Assembly: GCA_947451925.1 (NCBI GenBank)
Contig: CANGAW010000022.1
Coordinates: 1 to 41,367 of the forward strand
Length of the DNA stretch: 41,367 nt
Reading direction: 5' to 3'
From: Burkholderiales bacterium
Lineage (GTDB): Bacteria > Pseudomonadota > Gammaproteobacteria > Burkholderiales > Burkholderiaceae_D
The notes beneath the pieces were generated by a model, which was given only the letters and a program-made list of their open reading frames with translations, was not told where the DNA came from and ran no database searches. Shown here piece after piece: positions 1 to 12,530 of the stretch (the first letter of the stretch is position 1; the number at the start of each line of letters is the position of its first letter). Made by a program: the position numbers and the translations under genes.

Positions 1-233
1 CAGCCGCTACCCTGACCCACACCATACCCCAGCCACAGCCACAGCCCCAGCGCCAGAGCCGGCACTGCCAGTATGCTCATGAAGCGATACAGCTTGCGCG
101 CCATCAGCAGCAAACGTGCGGTGGCGACGGTTTCGGTTTCCATCGCCAGGTTGACGAAAATGCGCGGCAAATAAAACAGGCCGGCAAACCATGAAGCAAT
201 AAAGACGATGTGCAGCGCTTTGATCCACAGCAT
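1..233 (-). CDS. hemJ: HemJ/CopD-family membrane protein, C-terminally cut by window edge
   Basis: Reading leftward from an ATG at 233 gives 77 codons with no stop before the window edge. The protein begins MLWIKALHIVFIASWFAGLF and continues YLPRIFVN, then a second hydrophobic stretch near residues 54-72 (SILAVPALALGLWLWL). This N-terminus, with a His at residue 8 in the first helix and the following FYLPR, is typical of the HemJ/UPF0093 family, often labelled CopD family protein. Characterised HemJ proteins oxidise protoporphyrinogen IX to protoporphyrin IX in the membrane, the step before ferrochelatase; hemH lies elsewhere in this window (14239). The start is 2 bases after the proA stop, so the two are probably translationally coupled. 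The haem role is inferred from the family; a copper-related CopD role is less likely. Only the first third is visible. Confidence 0.75.
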   Translation of the reverse strand, partial: MLWIKALHIVFIASWFAGLFYLPRIFVNLAMETETVATARLLLMARKLYRFMSILAVPALALGLWLWLGYGVGQGSG

Positions 234-235
234 GC

Positions 236-1510
236 TTAAACCCTCACTTCGCCGTGACCCAGCACCACATATTTGAGCGAAGTCAGGCCTTCCAGCCCGA
301 CCGGGCCTCGCGCATGCAGCTTGTCGTTGGAAATGCCGATTTCTGCACCCAGTCCATATTCAAAACCATCGGCAAAACGGGTGGAGGCATTGACCATGAC
401 CGAGGCCGAATCGACTTCGCGCAAAAAGCGCATCGCCCGGCTGTAGTCTTCGGTAATGATGGCGTCGGTATGCTGCGACGAATAGGTGTTGATATGGTTG
501 ATCGCTTCATCCATGTCCGCCACAATTTTTACTGAAAGAATTGCATCCAGATATTCGGTGCGCCAGTCTTCTTCGGTAGCCGCTTTCAGGTGCGCATAGC
601 CGGCCAGAATGTTTTGCGCTTCGGCGTCACCGCGTAATTCCACTTCTTTGCCGGCGTAGAGTTTGGCCAGTTGCGGCAACACAGTCGGTGCAAAGGCGCG
701 GGCGACCAGCAAGGTTTCCATCGTGTTGCAGGTGCCATAGCGGTGACACTTGGCGTTGAAAGCAACCGGCAAGGCCTTGGCCAGATCGGCTTTGTCGTCA
801 ATGTAGACGTGGCAGATGCCGTCCAGATGTTTGATCATGGGCACAGTGCCATCTTGCATCAGACGCGCAATCAGACCTTTGCCGCCGCGCGGCACGATGA
901 CGTCAATGTATTGCGGCATGGTGATCATGGCGCCGACCGCAGCCCGGTCCGTGGTCTCGACAATTTGTACTGCTTCTGCCGGCAGCCCGGCTCCGGACAA
1001 ACCTTCCATTACCAGTTTTGCCAGCGCCTGATTGCAATGAATGGCTTCAGAGCCGCCGCGCAAAATAGTGGCGTTACCGCTTTTAATACATAGTCCTGCT
1101 GCATCAACAGTCACGTTCGGCCGTGCTTCATAGATGATGCCGATGACACCCAGTGGCACGCGCATTTGCCCGACCTGAATGCCGGACGGACGATATTTCA
1201 TGTTGCTGATTTCACCGATAGGGTCAGGCAGGCTGGCGATTTGCTCCAGTCCTTCGGCCATGGTGGCAATAGCCTTATCGGACAATGTCAGGCGGTCGAG
1301 CATCGCAGGCGCCAAGCCAGCTGCACGGGCGGCATCCAGATCCAGCTGGTTGGCAGCCGTGAGCTGGGCGGCGTCGCGCCGGATGGCGGCAGCAATTAAT
1401 GCCAGCGCATGGTTTTTTGATGCGGTATCTGCCTTGGCCATCGCGCGCGATGCTTTACGTGCGGCCTGACCAACGGTGTTCATGTAGTGCGTGATATCCA
1501 TAGTCATCAT
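236..1510 (-). CDS. proA: Gamma-glutamyl phosphate reductase (proline biosynthesis)
   Basis: This 424-residue protein has the normal length and sequence of ProA. The enzyme reduces gamma-glutamyl phosphate with NADPH to glutamate semialdehyde, the second step of proline synthesis, in the cytosol. It shows the aldehyde-dehydrogenase-like fold signatures: an NADP-binding region containing [20 protein letters not shown], and the catalytic cysteine (about C261) in [13 protein letters not shown]. The C-terminal [15 protein letters not shown] is also typical. The chosen ATG has two alternatives close by (second codon and codon 4); none has a clear Shine-Dalgarno sequence, and [11 protein letters not shown] is the family-like start. 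It lies 19 bases after holA and 2 bases before the hemJ-like gene in the leuS operon. proB is not in this window. Confidence 0.97.
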   Translation of the reverse strand: MMTMDITHYMNTVGQAARKASRAMAKADTASKNHALALIAAAIRRDAAQLTAANQLDLDAARAAGLAPAMLDRLTLSDKAIATMAEGLEQIASLPDPIGEISNMKYRPSGIQVGQMRVPLGVIGIIYEARPNVTVDAAGLCIKSGNATILRGGSEAIHCNQALAKLVMEGLSGAGLPAEAVQIVETTDRAAVGAMITMPQYIDVIVPRGGKGLIARLMQDGTVPMIKHLDGICHVYIDDKADLAKALPVAFNAKCHRYGTCNTMETLLVARAFAPTVLPQLAKLYAGKEVELRGDAEAQNILAGYAHLKAATEEDWRTEYLDAILSVKIVADMDEAINHINTYSSQHTDAIITEDYSRAMRFLREVDSASVMVNASTRFADGFEYGLGAEIGISNDKLHARGPVGLEGLTSLKYVVLGHGEVRV

Positions 1511-1529
1511 CTGATCTTGTAAGGAAAAG

Positions 1530-2561
1530 TTAGCTGCGTGCGACTTGCAGTGCCAGTTGCAACATGGCGTCCCAGGCGTCGCCGGTAAATTGTTTGGCGC
1601 GCAGGCCTTTGATCATGCGGTCAACTTGCGCGGCCTGCATCAGTGCCGCTTGCAATCTTGCCACGTTCAGTCGTGCCAGTGCTGGAGCCATCAGGCGTTC
1701 ACGCGGTCCCCAGATCCGGTATTCCTTCATCAGCATAGGCAAAGGACGGCCGTCGTTCATGCCCAGCTTCAGTTTCAACAGCGTGCGGATTTCTTCCGCG
1801 ACTGCCCATAAAATCAGTGGCAGCGCTTCGCCTTCGCCTTTGAGTCCATCGAGCATGCGCGTCAGTCGGGCGACGTCACCTGCCAGCATCGCTTCTGATA
1901 ATTTGAACACATCATAGCGTGCCACATTGAGCACGGCGTCCTGTATCTGTTCAAGGCTGAGCCTGCCTTGCGGATGCAGCAAACCCAGCTTGCGGATTTC
2001 CTGATGCGCGGCCAGCAGATTGCCCTCGACCCGCTCAACCATAAAGTCCAGCGCTGCTTTGTCAGTGCTCTGCGCCTGAGCTGCGAGCCGCTGACCTATC
2101 CAGTTGGCCAGCTGGCCGCGTTCAACCAGCGGTATGTCAATGAATACCGCCGCTTGCTGCAAGGCGCTGACCCAGGCGCTTTTTTGCGTTGCCCAGTCCA
2201 GCTTGGGCAGGGTGATCAGCGTAATCGTATCCTCGGCCGCACTCGTCTTTGCAACGCTGGCGGCAAACTGCTGCAAGGCTTGCCCGCCTTCTTTGCCGGG
2301 CTTGCCACCTGGCAGGCGCAGCTCGATTAATTTGCGTTCGCCAAACAAGGATTGCGATTGGGTCGCGGCCAGCAAGGCACCCCAATTAAAGTAACGCTCT
2401 GCAGTCAATACTTCGCGGTCGCTGTAGTCTGCAGCACGGGCGCGGGCGCGAATTTTGTCGGCCGCTTCCAGCGCCAGCAAATGTTCGTCGCTGGCGATCA
2501 CATACAGCGGCGCGAGCGACTTCGCCAGGTGAGCATCAAGGGCTTCGGCGCGCAGTTGCAT
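1530..2561 (-). CDS. holA: DNA polymerase III delta subunit
   Basis: This 343-residue protein matches the expected length of HolA, the clamp-loader subunit that opens the beta sliding clamp for the replicative polymerase. The N-terminus ([20 protein letters not shown], then VIASDEHLL) and the [21 protein letters not shown] region are typical. The body is the degenerate AAA+ domain of delta, which has no functional Walker A motif. The C-terminal helical collar domain (about residues 215-340) ends in [17 protein letters not shown]. It starts 9 bases after the lptE stop and precedes proA by 19 bases. The lptE-holA pairing downstream of leuS is widely conserved in proteobacteria, which supports both calls. 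Confidence 0.95.
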   Translation of the reverse strand: MQLRAEALDAHLAKSLAPLYVIASDEHLLALEAADKIRARARAADYSDREVLTAERYFNWGALLAATQSQSLFGERKLIELRLPGGKPGKEGGQALQQFAASVAKTSAAEDTITLITLPKLDWATQKSAWVSALQQAAVFIDIPLVERGQLANWIGQRLAAQAQSTDKAALDFMVERVEGNLLAAHQEIRKLGLLHPQGRLSLEQIQDAVLNVARYDVFKLSEAMLAGDVARLTRMLDGLKGEGEALPLILWAVAEEIRTLLKLKLGMNDGRPLPMLMKEYRIWGPRERLMAPALARLNVARLQAALMQAAQVDRMIKGLRAKQFTGDAWDAMLQLALQVARS

Positions 2562-2570
2562 TGCCTGCTT

Positions 2571-3077
2571 TTATTCGTCGAGCTTGACTTGAGCCAGTCG
2601 GCGCATCAACTGGTTAATAGCGTCATTGCGTAATTCGCTAAAATTCATTTTTTCTTCGGCTTCTTTTGCCGGCGCTTGTGATTCGCTAAAGCTCATTAAC
2701 GCTTGTAAAGCTAACTCGGATGCAGGTATCAATATTTTTCCATCTCTGCCCCTAGCCTCAAATTTCAGTCGGTAAAGCAGACTTAATTCGCGCACCTGAC
2801 CCTGGGCGTTCAATGTCATCACTTTTTTCTCCAGGGCTTCAGAAAAAATCTGCAGCACCACTTCGGCTGACTTGGGATCCTTGGCCAGCACCACGCCATC
2901 TTGTCCCAGCACCGCGCCGCGCAACTCACGCTCTAGCAGCGAGTGTGGGGTGACTTGCAGATAGATCGACGAAAACGGCAGGCGTGAACTGAGTTGCGAG
3001 CCACGCAAGCTAAAGCCGCAAGCGCTCAGTGAGCCAAGGCTTAGCAGGGAAAGAAGGGTTCTGCGTGCAGGAATCAT
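2571..3077 (-). CDS. lptE: LPS-assembly lipoprotein LptE
   Basis: LptE is the outer-membrane lipoprotein that plugs the LptD barrel during lipopolysaccharide export. From the ATG at 3077 the product is 168 residues. It starts with a lipoprotein signal peptide (MIPARRTLLSLLSLGSLSAC), whose lipobox LSAC places the modified cysteine at residue 20, followed by GFSLRG, the common LptE beginning. The frame continues upstream to a TTG at 3098 that overlaps leuS. I rejected that start because it would put charged residues before the signal peptide. The gap to the leuS stop is 10 bases. The acidic and amphipathic C-terminus (SELRNDAINQLMRRLAQVK) also fits the family. Confidence 0.93.
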   Translation of the reverse strand: MIPARRTLLSLLSLGSLSACGFSLRGSQLSSRLPFSSIYLQVTPHSLLERELRGAVLGQDGVVLAKDPKSAEVVLQIFSEALEKKVMTLNAQGQVRELSLLYRLKFEARGRDGKILIPASELALQALMSFSESQAPAKEAEEKMNFSELRNDAINQLMRRLAQVKLDE

Positions 3078-3087
3078 GTCGGAAATC

Positions 3088-6329
<3,242 letters not shown>

Positions 6330-6346
6330 GGTCTGTCTCCGGGAAA

Positions 6347-7051
6347 TCAGGCTGACTTGCGCGTGGTGCTGACGCGGGTGCCGGTGGTCAGGTGGGCATG
6401 CAGATCGTGTGCAAAGGCGTCGAGTTCAGCCAGAGTCACGCGGTTGACGCGGGTGAAAGCGTTATAGCCCAGCACTGCCGGGATCGCGACCACCAGTCCG
6501 ATGGCGGTCATGATCAGCGCTTCACCAACGGGCCCGGCGATTTTATCGATCTGAATAGTGCCCGAGGTCGAGACGGCAACCAAGGCATGGTAAATGCCCC
6601 AGACGGTGCCGAACAGGCCAATGAAAGGCGCGGTAGAACCGACCGAGGCCAGCAGTGTGAGGCCATTTTCCAGACGGGAGGAGACGCGATTGATTTGCTG
6701 GCGCAGGGTGCGCGTGACCAGTTCGCCCGGATCGACGTTGGCGTTGAGCGAACCGGCATGGGCTTGCACATTCACCGCTTCAGCCGCATGCGAGGCCAGT
6801 GGTGCGTAAACGTGTTCGGTGTCGGCATGGGTTAACAAGGCAATGGCGTCCGGCATGGTTGGCGCGCTCCAGAAACCATCGAGTATGGCTGCGCTGCGGC
6901 GAATACGCCATGAAGTCCAGGCCTTGGACAAAATGTAATACCAGCTGACGATGGACATAGCCAATAAGACATAAGCCACCGTATGCGAGACCGCGTCGCC
7001 CTGTGCCCAGTAATGGACAAAGCCGAGATTCTGATTGAGTGAGTCGTTCAT
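6347..7051 (-). CDS. exbB: ExbB/TolQ-family proton channel protein
   Basis: This 234-residue inner-membrane protein has three transmembrane regions: about residues 20-45 (VAYVLLAMSIVSWYYIL), 120-145 (LTLLASVGSTAPFIGLFGTV) and 165-190 (ALIMTAIGLVVAIPAVLGYN). A cytoplasmic loop lies between the first two. The GSTAPFIGLFGTVWGI and GLVVAIPAV segments are the family signatures, with the helix threonines and the glutamate of GEAL that line the ion path. It assembles as a pentamer around ExbD to drive TonB. It lies between tonB (19 bases upstream) and exbD (17 bases downstream). A GCGGAA ribosome-binding site precedes the start. Confidence 0.94.
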   Translation of the reverse strand: MNDSLNQNLGFVHYWAQGDAVSHTVAYVLLAMSIVSWYYILSKAWTSWRIRRSAAILDGFWSAPTMPDAIALLTHADTEHVYAPLASHAAEAVNVQAHAGSLNANVDPGELVTRTLRQQINRVSSRLENGLTLLASVGSTAPFIGLFGTVWGIYHALVAVSTSGTIQIDKIAGPVGEALIMTAIGLVVAIPAVLGYNAFTRVNRVTLAELDAFAHDLHAHLTTGTRVSTTRKSA

Positions 7052-7070
7052 GCTGTTCCGCTTTTAAAAG

Positions 7071-7829
7071 TCAGTTCTGGAGTTTAAATGGAATAGGGAC
7101 CTGATACCACTCGTCGATGGTTTTGCCGTCGCTGGTGGCCGGATTGAAGTGCCAGGTTTTTACTGCATCAAGCGCTGCCTGATCAAGGAGCGGATCGCCG
7201 CTGCTGGTTTTTATTTCGACCGAGCCGGCGCTTCCGTCGGCCTTTACCATCACGCGCAGCATGACCGTGCCTTGACGTCCATAACGCTTTGACATCGGGG
7301 GATAAACCGGTTTTTTGTTGCTGTTGCTGTAGCTTGCAGAAATGGAGACTCCGGTTTTGGCCGCTGCTGCAGGTGCTGGTGCCGCCGCCGTTACTTGAGG
7401 TGGTGCAGGCGGCGTGACTGCTACGGCAGGTGGGGCTGGTGGGGCAGGTGACGCAGTTGGTGCTGGTGGCGTCACGACAGGCGCGGGTGTCACTACCGGT
7501 TCAACCGGTTTAGCTGGCGTAGGCGCAGGTGCAGGTGCAGGTGTCGGTACCGGAACAGGCGGCGTCGGCTTGACGGGCGGCGTCGGTGGTGGAGCCGGGG
7601 CCGGTTCAGCCGGTTTGGGTGGCGCGGCTTTGGGCTTGGGTGGCTCTGGTGGTGCTGGCTGCAGTTTGGGCAGCTCGACGCTAGCGGGCTTAATCAGCTG
7701 CACCACGATAGGCGGTTTTTCAGGCGGCAGCGGGGTTTTTTGCGAAATGCTGGACGCAAACAGGGTCAGCAATGCGGCATGTATTGCCAGCGTAGCCGCA
7801 ATAGCGGCACCACGGTGTGCGGACATCAT
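7071..7829 (-). CDS. tonB: Energy transducer TonB
   Basis: This 252-residue protein has the three-part TonB layout. A single N-terminal membrane anchor spans about residues 6-28 (GAAIAATLAIHAALLTLFAS) and contains the conserved transmembrane His. A very long Pro/Ala/Lys/Glu-rich periplasm-spanning segment covers about residues 34-155. The C-terminal TonB domain contains YPPMSKRYGRQGTVMLRV, the DPLLDQAALDAVKTWHF motif and PIPFKLQN at the end. It transmits ExbBD energy to outer-membrane receptors for iron chelates and other ligands. Two adjacent ATGs (7829 and 7826) are possible starts. It follows dapB by 39 bases with no terminator or Fur box seen in the gap, so it may be transcribed from the bamE promoter. 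Confidence 0.95.
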   Translation of the reverse strand: MMSAHRGAAIAATLAIHAALLTLFASSISQKTPLPPEKPPIVVQLIKPASVELPKLQPAPPEPPKPKAAPPKPAEPAPAPPPTPPVKPTPPVPVPTPAPAPAPTPAKPVEPVVTPAPVVTPPAPTASPAPPAPPAVAVTPPAPPQVTAAAPAPAAAAKTGVSISASYSNSNKKPVYPPMSKRYGRQGTVMLRVMVKADGSAGSVEIKTSSGDPLLDQAALDAVKTWHFNPATSDGKTIDEWYQVPIPFKLQN

Positions 7830-7868
7830 GCTTGCATCAGACTGGCGGAGTGTGTGTTGCCGGTTGGC

Positions 7869-8675
7869 TTAGCGTAAGCCAAGCACGTCCTGCATGTCGT
7901 ACAAACCGGTGGCATGCGTTTGCAGGAAACGTACTGCGCGCAGGCTGCCGTGCGCATAGGTGACGCGGCTTGATGATTTGTGGGTGATTTCGATGCGCTC
8001 GCCAATACCGGCAAACAGCACCGTATGGTCGCCAACGATGTCGCCGCCACGAATGGTGGCAAAGCCAATCGATGACGGGTCGCGTTCGCCGGTGACACCT
8101 TCGCGGGCAAAGACGCCGACTTCTTGCAGGTCGCGCCCCAGCGCATCGGCAATGACTTCGCCCATTTTTAATGCAGTGCCGGATGGCGCATCGACTTTGT
8201 GCCTATGGTGCGCTTCGATGATTTCGATATCGTAGCCATGCGAAAAACTTTTTGCTGCCAGCTCCAGGAGCTTCATCGTGACATTCACGCCCACGCTCAT
8301 GTTGGGTGCAAACACAATCGCTGTCTTTGTCGCAGCTGCAGAAATGGCAGCTTTGCCGGCTTCATCAAAGCCGGTGGTGCCGATGATCATTTTGATGCCG
8401 TGCGCGGCACAATAGGCCAGATGGGCCAGCGTGCCTTCGGGACGGGTAAAGTCAATCAGGTAGTCGGCATTGGCCAGGCCTTTTGCCAGATCGGATTCAA
8501 TCAGTACGCCTGATGGCTGACCGAGAAAAGCGGCGGCGTCAGAGCCGATGCCGGCGGCACCGGCCACGTCCAGTGCGCCGGACAACTGCATATCCGCGTT
8601 GCTGGCTATGGCTTCGATCAACATGCGGCCCATGCGTCCGGATGCACCGGCGACGGCAATTTTTATTGGATTCAT
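7869..8675 (-). CDS. dapB: 4-hydroxy-tetrahydrodipicolinate reductase (lysine/DAP pathway)
   Basis: DapB reduces hydroxy-tetrahydrodipicolinate with NAD(P)H on the way to diaminopimelate and lysine. From the ATG at 8675 the protein has 268 residues, the usual length. It shows the nucleotide-binding loop [14 protein letters not shown] at the N-terminus, the [10 protein letters not shown] and [10 protein letters not shown] segments, and the catalytic and substrate-binding signature [23 protein letters not shown]. The frame extends to 8714 inside bamE. I rejected that start because [13 protein letters not shown] is the family N-terminus. The gap to the bamE stop is 19 bases. The order bamE-dapB-tonB puts envelope, cell-wall precursor and iron-transport genes in one probable transcript. 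Confidence 0.96.
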   Translation of the reverse strand: MNPIKIAVAGASGRMGRMLIEAIASNADMQLSGALDVAGAAGIGSDAAAFLGQPSGVLIESDLAKGLANADYLIDFTRPEGTLAHLAYCAAHGIKMIIGTTGFDEAGKAAISAAATKTAIVFAPNMSVGVNVTMKLLELAAKSFSHGYDIEIIEAHHRHKVDAPSGTALKMGEVIADALGRDLQEVGVFAREGVTGERDPSSIGFATIRGGDIVGDHTVLFAGIGERIEITHKSSSRVTYAHGSLRAVRFLQTHATGLYDMQDVLGLR

Positions 8676-8694
8676 CAGAGGCAGACAGGTGAGT

Positions 8695-9168
8695 TTATTT
8701 CTTTGGTGCGGCAATGCGCATCAGATAATCTTTTTCGGCGGGCAGGTCAATGCCTTCGAAGCGCGCGACGCGCCCATTTTCAAAAAACACCACAACATGG
8801 CTGTTGGTGATTTCGCCGCTGCCTTTTTTCAGGCGAAACGGATAATCCCAGCGGTTACCATGAAAGACGTCCATCAGCAAAGGCGTACCCATCAGGAAGC
8901 GCACCTGATCCGGCGTCATGCCGACTTTGAGCTGGTCGACCATTTCCTTGGAAATGAAATTGCCTTGCTGATTATCTGCGCGATAAACTGGCATCACACC
9001 GAACAGCCGGTTCTTGCTGACGCTTTCCACCACGTCGGTGGCCGCAGCGACTGGGTCGGGTGTCTTTTTACGCGAAGCGCAGCCAGTCAGCATGACGCAT
9101 AACATCATTGCTGCTACCAATAGTGGTGAGCGGAGGGCGTATCGAATTCCGGTGGACTGCAAGGGCAT
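8695..9168 (-). CDS. bamE: Outer membrane protein assembly factor BamE (SmpA/OmlA)
   Basis: This 157-residue lipoprotein has a signal peptide ending in the lipobox LTGC (modified Cys about residue 30). It is followed by the SmpA/OmlA domain: [35 protein letters not shown] and [14 protein letters not shown]. BamE is an accessory lipoprotein of the BAM complex that inserts beta-barrel proteins into the outer membrane. It is read divergently from fur across a 76-base gap, an arrangement also described as omlA-fur in Xanthomonas and Pseudomonas. The ATG at 9168 has no strong ribosome-binding site, but the signal-peptide layout supports it. It appears to head the bamE-dapB-tonB-exbB-exbD gene string. 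Confidence 0.95.
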   Translation of the reverse strand: MPLQSTGIRYALRSPLLVAAMMLCVMLTGCASRKKTPDPVAAATDVVESVSKNRLFGVMPVYRADNQQGNFISKEMVDQLKVGMTPDQVRFLMGTPLLMDVFHGNRWDYPFRLKKGSGEITNSHVVVFFENGRVARFEGIDLPAEKDYLMRIAAPKK

Positions 9169-9185
9169 GGTAATCAGATTCCGAA

Positions 9186-9228
9186 TTGAGTGCGTGAAGT
9201 AAACGCTATATGATAAAGCAGATCATAT
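9186..9228 (+). promoter_or_regulatory. Probable fur promoter with overlapping Fur-box-like operator
   Basis: A sigma-70-like promoter is visible: TTGAGT (9186-9191), a 17-base spacer, then TATGAT (9209-9214). An inverted repeat, ATATGAT, 7-base spacer, ATCATAT (9208-9228), covers the -10 box. The inner TGATAAAGCAGATCA resembles the 7-1-7 Fur consensus in most positions. Placed between divergent bamE and fur, it could autoregulate fur and also control bamE and the tonB genes behind it. Fur binding is inferred from sequence and position only. Confidence 0.55.
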
Positions 9229-9244
9229 TAACCTGAGCAAAATC

Positions 9245-9673
9245 ATGGCGACAAATCCTGGTGAATTAAAAGCAAGCGGTCTGAAAGCAACCCTGCCGCG
9301 ACTGAAAATTCTGGAAATCTTTCAACGCAGCAGCGTGCGTCACTTATCTGCCGAAGATGTGTACAAGTTGCTATTGACGGAAGACATGGATGTCGGACTG
9401 GCAACGGTGTACCGGGTGCTGACGCAATTCGAGCAGGCCGGCATCCTGAGCCGCAATCATTTTGAGACTGGCAAGGCTGTCTTCGAGCTTGATCAGGGCT
9501 CGCATCATGATCATCTGGTCTGCCTTGATTGTGGCCGTGTCGAAGAATTTTATGATGGTGAAATTGAAAAACGCCAGCAGCAAATCGCACAGGAACGGGG
9601 TTTTCGCCTGACCGAGCATGCGCTGGCCTTGTATGGCAATTGCACCAAGCCAGATTGTCCGCACCGCAGTTAA
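9245..9673 (+). CDS. fur: Ferric uptake regulator Fur
   Basis: Fur is a metal-dependent DNA-binding dimer that represses iron-uptake genes when Fe2+ is plentiful. The 142-residue protein has the N-terminal winged helix ([16 protein letters not shown], then [12 protein letters not shown] and [19 protein letters not shown]). The dimerisation and metal domain carries the [16 protein letters not shown] signature and a second CxxxxC site near the C-terminus (NCTKPDCPH). Length and motifs are those of true Fur rather than Zur or PerR. It is divergent from bamE and convergent with hrcA, only 17 bases separating the stops. Confidence 0.97.
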   Translation: MATNPGELKASGLKATLPRLKILEIFQRSSVRHLSAEDVYKLLLTEDMDVGLATVYRVLTQFEQAGILSRNHFETGKAVFELDQGSHHDHLVCLDCGRVEEFYDGEIEKRQQQIAQERGFRLTEHALALYGNCTKPDCPHRS

Positions 9674-9690
9674 ATACGCCGTTCAATAAC

Positions 9691-10710
9691 TTAGGGGTGA
9701 GACAGGGCGCTCGACAGCAGGCGTGCCGTAATGTCCACAATCGGAATCACGCGCTCATAAGCCATACGGGTCGGGCCGATCACCCCCAGGGTGCCGACTA
9801 TTTTGCCGTTGACCGCATAAGGCGCTGTCACCACGCTCATCTCTTCAATCGGCACCAACTGCGATTCCCCGCCAATGAAAATCTGTACGCCGGTGGCCTT
9901 GCTGGAAATATCCAGCAACGCGGCCAAGCCGGTTTTGTGTTCGAAAATATCAAATAATTTGCGCAACGAACCCATATTGGAAGACAGGTCTGACACCGAC
10001 AACAAGTTACGTTCGCCAGAAATCACCACATCTTCGCTGTCGTCAGTCATCGCGTCACTGCCCGCTTCAACGGCAGCCTGCATCAGTCGGGTCATGTCGT
10101 CGCGCAGCTGCTTCAACTCTTCCTTGAGTTTGATTCTGACCAGATCAAATGAAAGGCCCGCATAGTGCTGGTTGATGTAGTTGGATGCCTGCACCAGCTG
10201 CGAAGGTGTGTAATCGGTTTCGGTTAACAGCAGCCGGTTTTGCACTTCGCCGTTGGGCGCGACAATGACCAGCAAAATGCGTTTTTCGGACAAACGCAAA
10301 AATTCGATTTGCTGAAAATGCATTTCGCGTCGTGGCGCGAGAACGACACCGGCAAAATGTGACAAGGAAGACAAGACCTGAGCGGCACCGGAAATAATTT
10401 TCTGGTGCGAAGCATGCGCGTTGGCCGGCAAGCTGACTTCCACTGTGCTGCGCTCTATGGATTCAACGGTCAGCAGGCTGTCAACGAACAAGCGGTAGCC
10501 GCGAGGAGTGGGCACCCGTCCGGCCGAGGTATGCGGGCTGGAGACAAAGCCCATTTCCTCCAGATCGGACATGATGTTGCGGATCGTCGCCGGTGACAGA
10601 TCAAGACCTGAAATCTTGGACAAGGCGCGCGAGCCGACCGGCTGGCCGTCGGCGATATAACGTTCGACCAGAGCTTTTAACAGTGTTTGTGCGCGAATAT
10701 CGAGTTGCAT
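9691..10710 (-). CDS. hrcA: Heat-inducible transcription repressor HrcA
   Basis: HrcA represses chaperone genes by binding CIRCE operators and is folded by GroEL, which makes it a sensor of free chaperonin. From the ATG at 10710 it has 339 residues. The N-terminal winged helix ([18 protein letters not shown], then [16 protein letters not shown]) and [17 protein letters not shown] are the clear family signatures. The C-terminal domain ends in [16 protein letters not shown]. The frame reaches a GTG at 10728; [18 protein letters not shown] is the family start. It lies 42 bases after the HAD gene on the same strand. I found no CIRCE near the grpE or dnaK genes in this window, so its targets (typically groESL) are elsewhere. 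Confidence 0.96.
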   Translation of the reverse strand: MQLDIRAQTLLKALVERYIADGQPVGSRALSKISGLDLSPATIRNIMSDLEEMGFVSSPHTSAGRVPTPRGYRLFVDSLLTVESIERSTVEVSLPANAHASHQKIISGAAQVLSSLSHFAGVVLAPRREMHFQQIEFLRLSEKRILLVIVAPNGEVQNRLLLTETDYTPSQLVQASNYINQHYAGLSFDLVRIKLKEELKQLRDDMTRLMQAAVEAGSDAMTDDSEDVVISGERNLLSVSDLSSNMGSLRKLFDIFEHKTGLAALLDISSKATGVQIFIGGESQLVPIEEMSVVTAPYAVNGKIVGTLGVIGPTRMAYERVIPIVDITARLLSSALSHP

Positions 10711-10752
10711 GTTGTCTATTCTAGCCACCGTAGCGGTGCTGCGCCAGTAAGT

Positions 10753-11475
10753 TCAGTGTTCCATGTCATTCATGCAAAGCCAGCTTTCCAGTTCATGCAA
10801 ATTGCGCAGGCTGGCATCGGGTTGAATATGGGCGTAGTCGGCGGCGGCAGGCGCGTCGTCGCGCTTGAGCCAGATGCCGAGTAGTCCGGCGTTTTGCGCG
10901 CCTTCCACATCCAGCCGCAAATCGTCGCCGACATAGGCAACCTGTTCTGGCGGCAGGCCCAGCGCTGTGCAGGCCGCATGAAAAACCGTGGGGTCCGGTT
11001 TGGCTCGGCCGAGCTGATGGGCCGCAATCGACACGCTGAAATGATGGGCCAGCCCGATGGCCTCAAGGTCGGCGCCGCCATTGGTCAGCGAGCCCAGCGT
11101 AAAGCGTTCTGCCAGTCGCGGCAGGCAAATTGCCACATCCTCATAGGGGGTGACCTGATTGCGTGCGTCCGAAAATAGCGCAATGGCCGCGTCCACTTTG
11201 CTCAGATCAGCGTCGCAGGCCAGAAAGGCTTCGGTCAGGCCGGCGTGACGCAGTGCGCGCAAATCAATCGCCAAATGCGGATGCTGGGCCATCAGTTCGC
11301 TGCGCCGCTCGCGCAGTGCGGCGATCGAATAGCGTTGGGTCACTGTGGGTGCGTGTTGGCTTAGCCAGTCATGCATCAGCGCTTCGGCGCGCAGGATCAC
11401 GGGCACAATCGGCCACAAGGTGTCGTCGAGATCGAATAGCACGGCGCGGATAGTTTGACGGCGGGGTAGCTTCAT
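10753..11475 (-). CDS. HAD-superfamily hydrolase (phosphatase)
   Basis: This 240-residue protein carries all four HAD motifs: [12 protein letters not shown] (nucleophile Asp and acid/base Asp); [27 protein letters not shown] (Lys); [16 protein letters not shown]. The helical cap between motifs I and II suits a small phosphorylated metabolite; the substrate cannot be told from sequence. The frame extends upstream to an ATG at 11499 and a TTG at 11511. I chose the ATG at 11475 because [17 protein letters not shown] puts motif I at the normal distance from the N-terminus. It is divergent from nadK with about 55 bases between starts and is probably co-transcribed with hrcA. Confidence 0.88.
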   Translation of the reverse strand: MKLPRRQTIRAVLFDLDDTLWPIVPVILRAEALMHDWLSQHAPTVTQRYSIAALRERRSELMAQHPHLAIDLRALRHAGLTEAFLACDADLSKVDAAIALFSDARNQVTPYEDVAICLPRLAERFTLGSLTNGGADLEAIGLAHHFSVSIAAHQLGRAKPDPTVFHAACTALGLPPEQVAYVGDDLRLDVEGAQNAGLLGIWLKRDDAPAAADYAHIQPDASLRNLHELESWLCMNDMEH

Positions 11476-11530
11476 GGTCAGCAGTTTCAAACATTTCATT
11501 CGTGTCAGCAATTATGGTCTAATCTCGGGC

Positions 11531-12445
11531 ATGTCGTCGCCCATCGCCTCTCTCGCTAGTCCCTTTCAAACCGTTGCCGTCGTCGGCAAGCACGGTGCCA
11601 CCGGCGCAGTCGCTTCCCTGACCGAGCTGGTCGATTTTCTTAAAAAAAACGGCCACAACGTGGTACTGGAGACGGAAACGGCGCAGGCGTTTCCCGATGG
11701 TGATGTGGTGGCCATGACGGCGGCCGAAATTGGTCAGCATGCCGACCTGGCGATTGTGGTCGGTGGTGATGGCACGGTGTTGGGCATTGCCCGCCAGCTC
11801 GCCCCCTTCAGCGTGCCGCTGATCGGCATTAATCAGGGCCGGCTCGGCTTCATGACGGACATCCCGCAAGAGCGCATGTTGCCCTTGCTGGCCGCGATGC
11901 TGGCAGGCGAACTCGAATCCGAGCAGCGCAGTTTGTTATCAGGCACCGTTACCCGCGACGGCCAGCGCATCTTCGAGGAAGTCGCGGTCAATGACATTGT
12001 GGTGTCGCGCGGTGCCGGCTCCGGCATGGTCGAGCTACGGGTCGAGGTTGATGGCCACTTCATGTACAACCAGCGCTCCGATGGCCTGATCGTGGCCACG
12101 CCAACCGGTTCGACTGCCTACGCCATGTCGGCCGGAGGGCCGATTATGCATCCGGAACTAGGCGGCATCGTGCTGGTGCCGATTGCGCCGCATGCGCTCT
12201 CTAATCGCCCCATTGTGTTGTCGGATCATTGCGAAATTGTGATTGAACTGGCCAGCGGTCTGGATTGCAGCGTCAATTTCGATATGCAATCCTTTACCAG
12301 TTTGCAGCAGTACGACCGCATCGTGGTTCAGCGATCAGCGCACACCATTCGTTTCCTGCATCCCAGAGGCTGGAGCTACTACAACACCCTGCGCGAAAAG
12401 CTGCACTGGAACGAATATCCGTCTGTGCTGGGTCAGTTAAAATAG
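11531..12445 (+). CDS. nadK: NAD kinase
   Basis: NadK phosphorylates NAD to NADP using ATP or polyphosphate and is the only route to NADP in most bacteria. From the ATG at 11531 the protein has 304 residues. It shows the catalytic GGDGT motif ([16 protein letters not shown]), [10 protein letters not shown], and the NAD-binding [16 protein letters not shown] and [22 protein letters not shown] segments. The frame extends upstream to 11474 over the divergent HAD start, but [19 protein letters not shown] is the family-like beginning. recN follows 85 bases downstream, as in many proteobacteria. Confidence 0.96.
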   Translation: MSSPIASLASPFQTVAVVGKHGATGAVASLTELVDFLKKNGHNVVLETETAQAFPDGDVVAMTAAEIGQHADLAIVVGGDGTVLGIARQLAPFSVPLIGINQGRLGFMTDIPQERMLPLLAAMLAGELESEQRSLLSGTVTRDGQRIFEEVAVNDIVVSRGAGSGMVELRVEVDGHFMYNQRSDGLIVATPTGSTAYAMSAGGPIMHPELGGIVLVPIAPHALSNRPIVLSDHCEIVIELASGLDCSVNFDMQSFTSLQQYDRIVVQRSAHTIRFLHPRGWSYYNTLREKLHWNEYPSVLGQLK

Positions 12446-12530
12446 CGGCTCTTACGTGGCTGCGTCGCATTAGCGCGATGCCAGCCAGGTCTTTCTTGCA
12501 GTTCACCCGTCATCGGAATCCATCACCCTC

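Noticed and set aside
7..228. Open frame of 73 codons on the minus strand at the left edge
   Set aside because: It is out of frame with the HemJ-like protein, which has a good start, family sequence and membrane helices. The other frame gives no recognisable protein.
7414..7872. Gly/Ala/Val-rich 152-codon frame opposite tonB
   Set aside because: It is the complement of the proline-rich TonB spacer, and such repeats give long false frames.
12446..12530. LexA box before recN
   Set aside because: No CTGT-N8-ACAG or close variant is visible in this gap.
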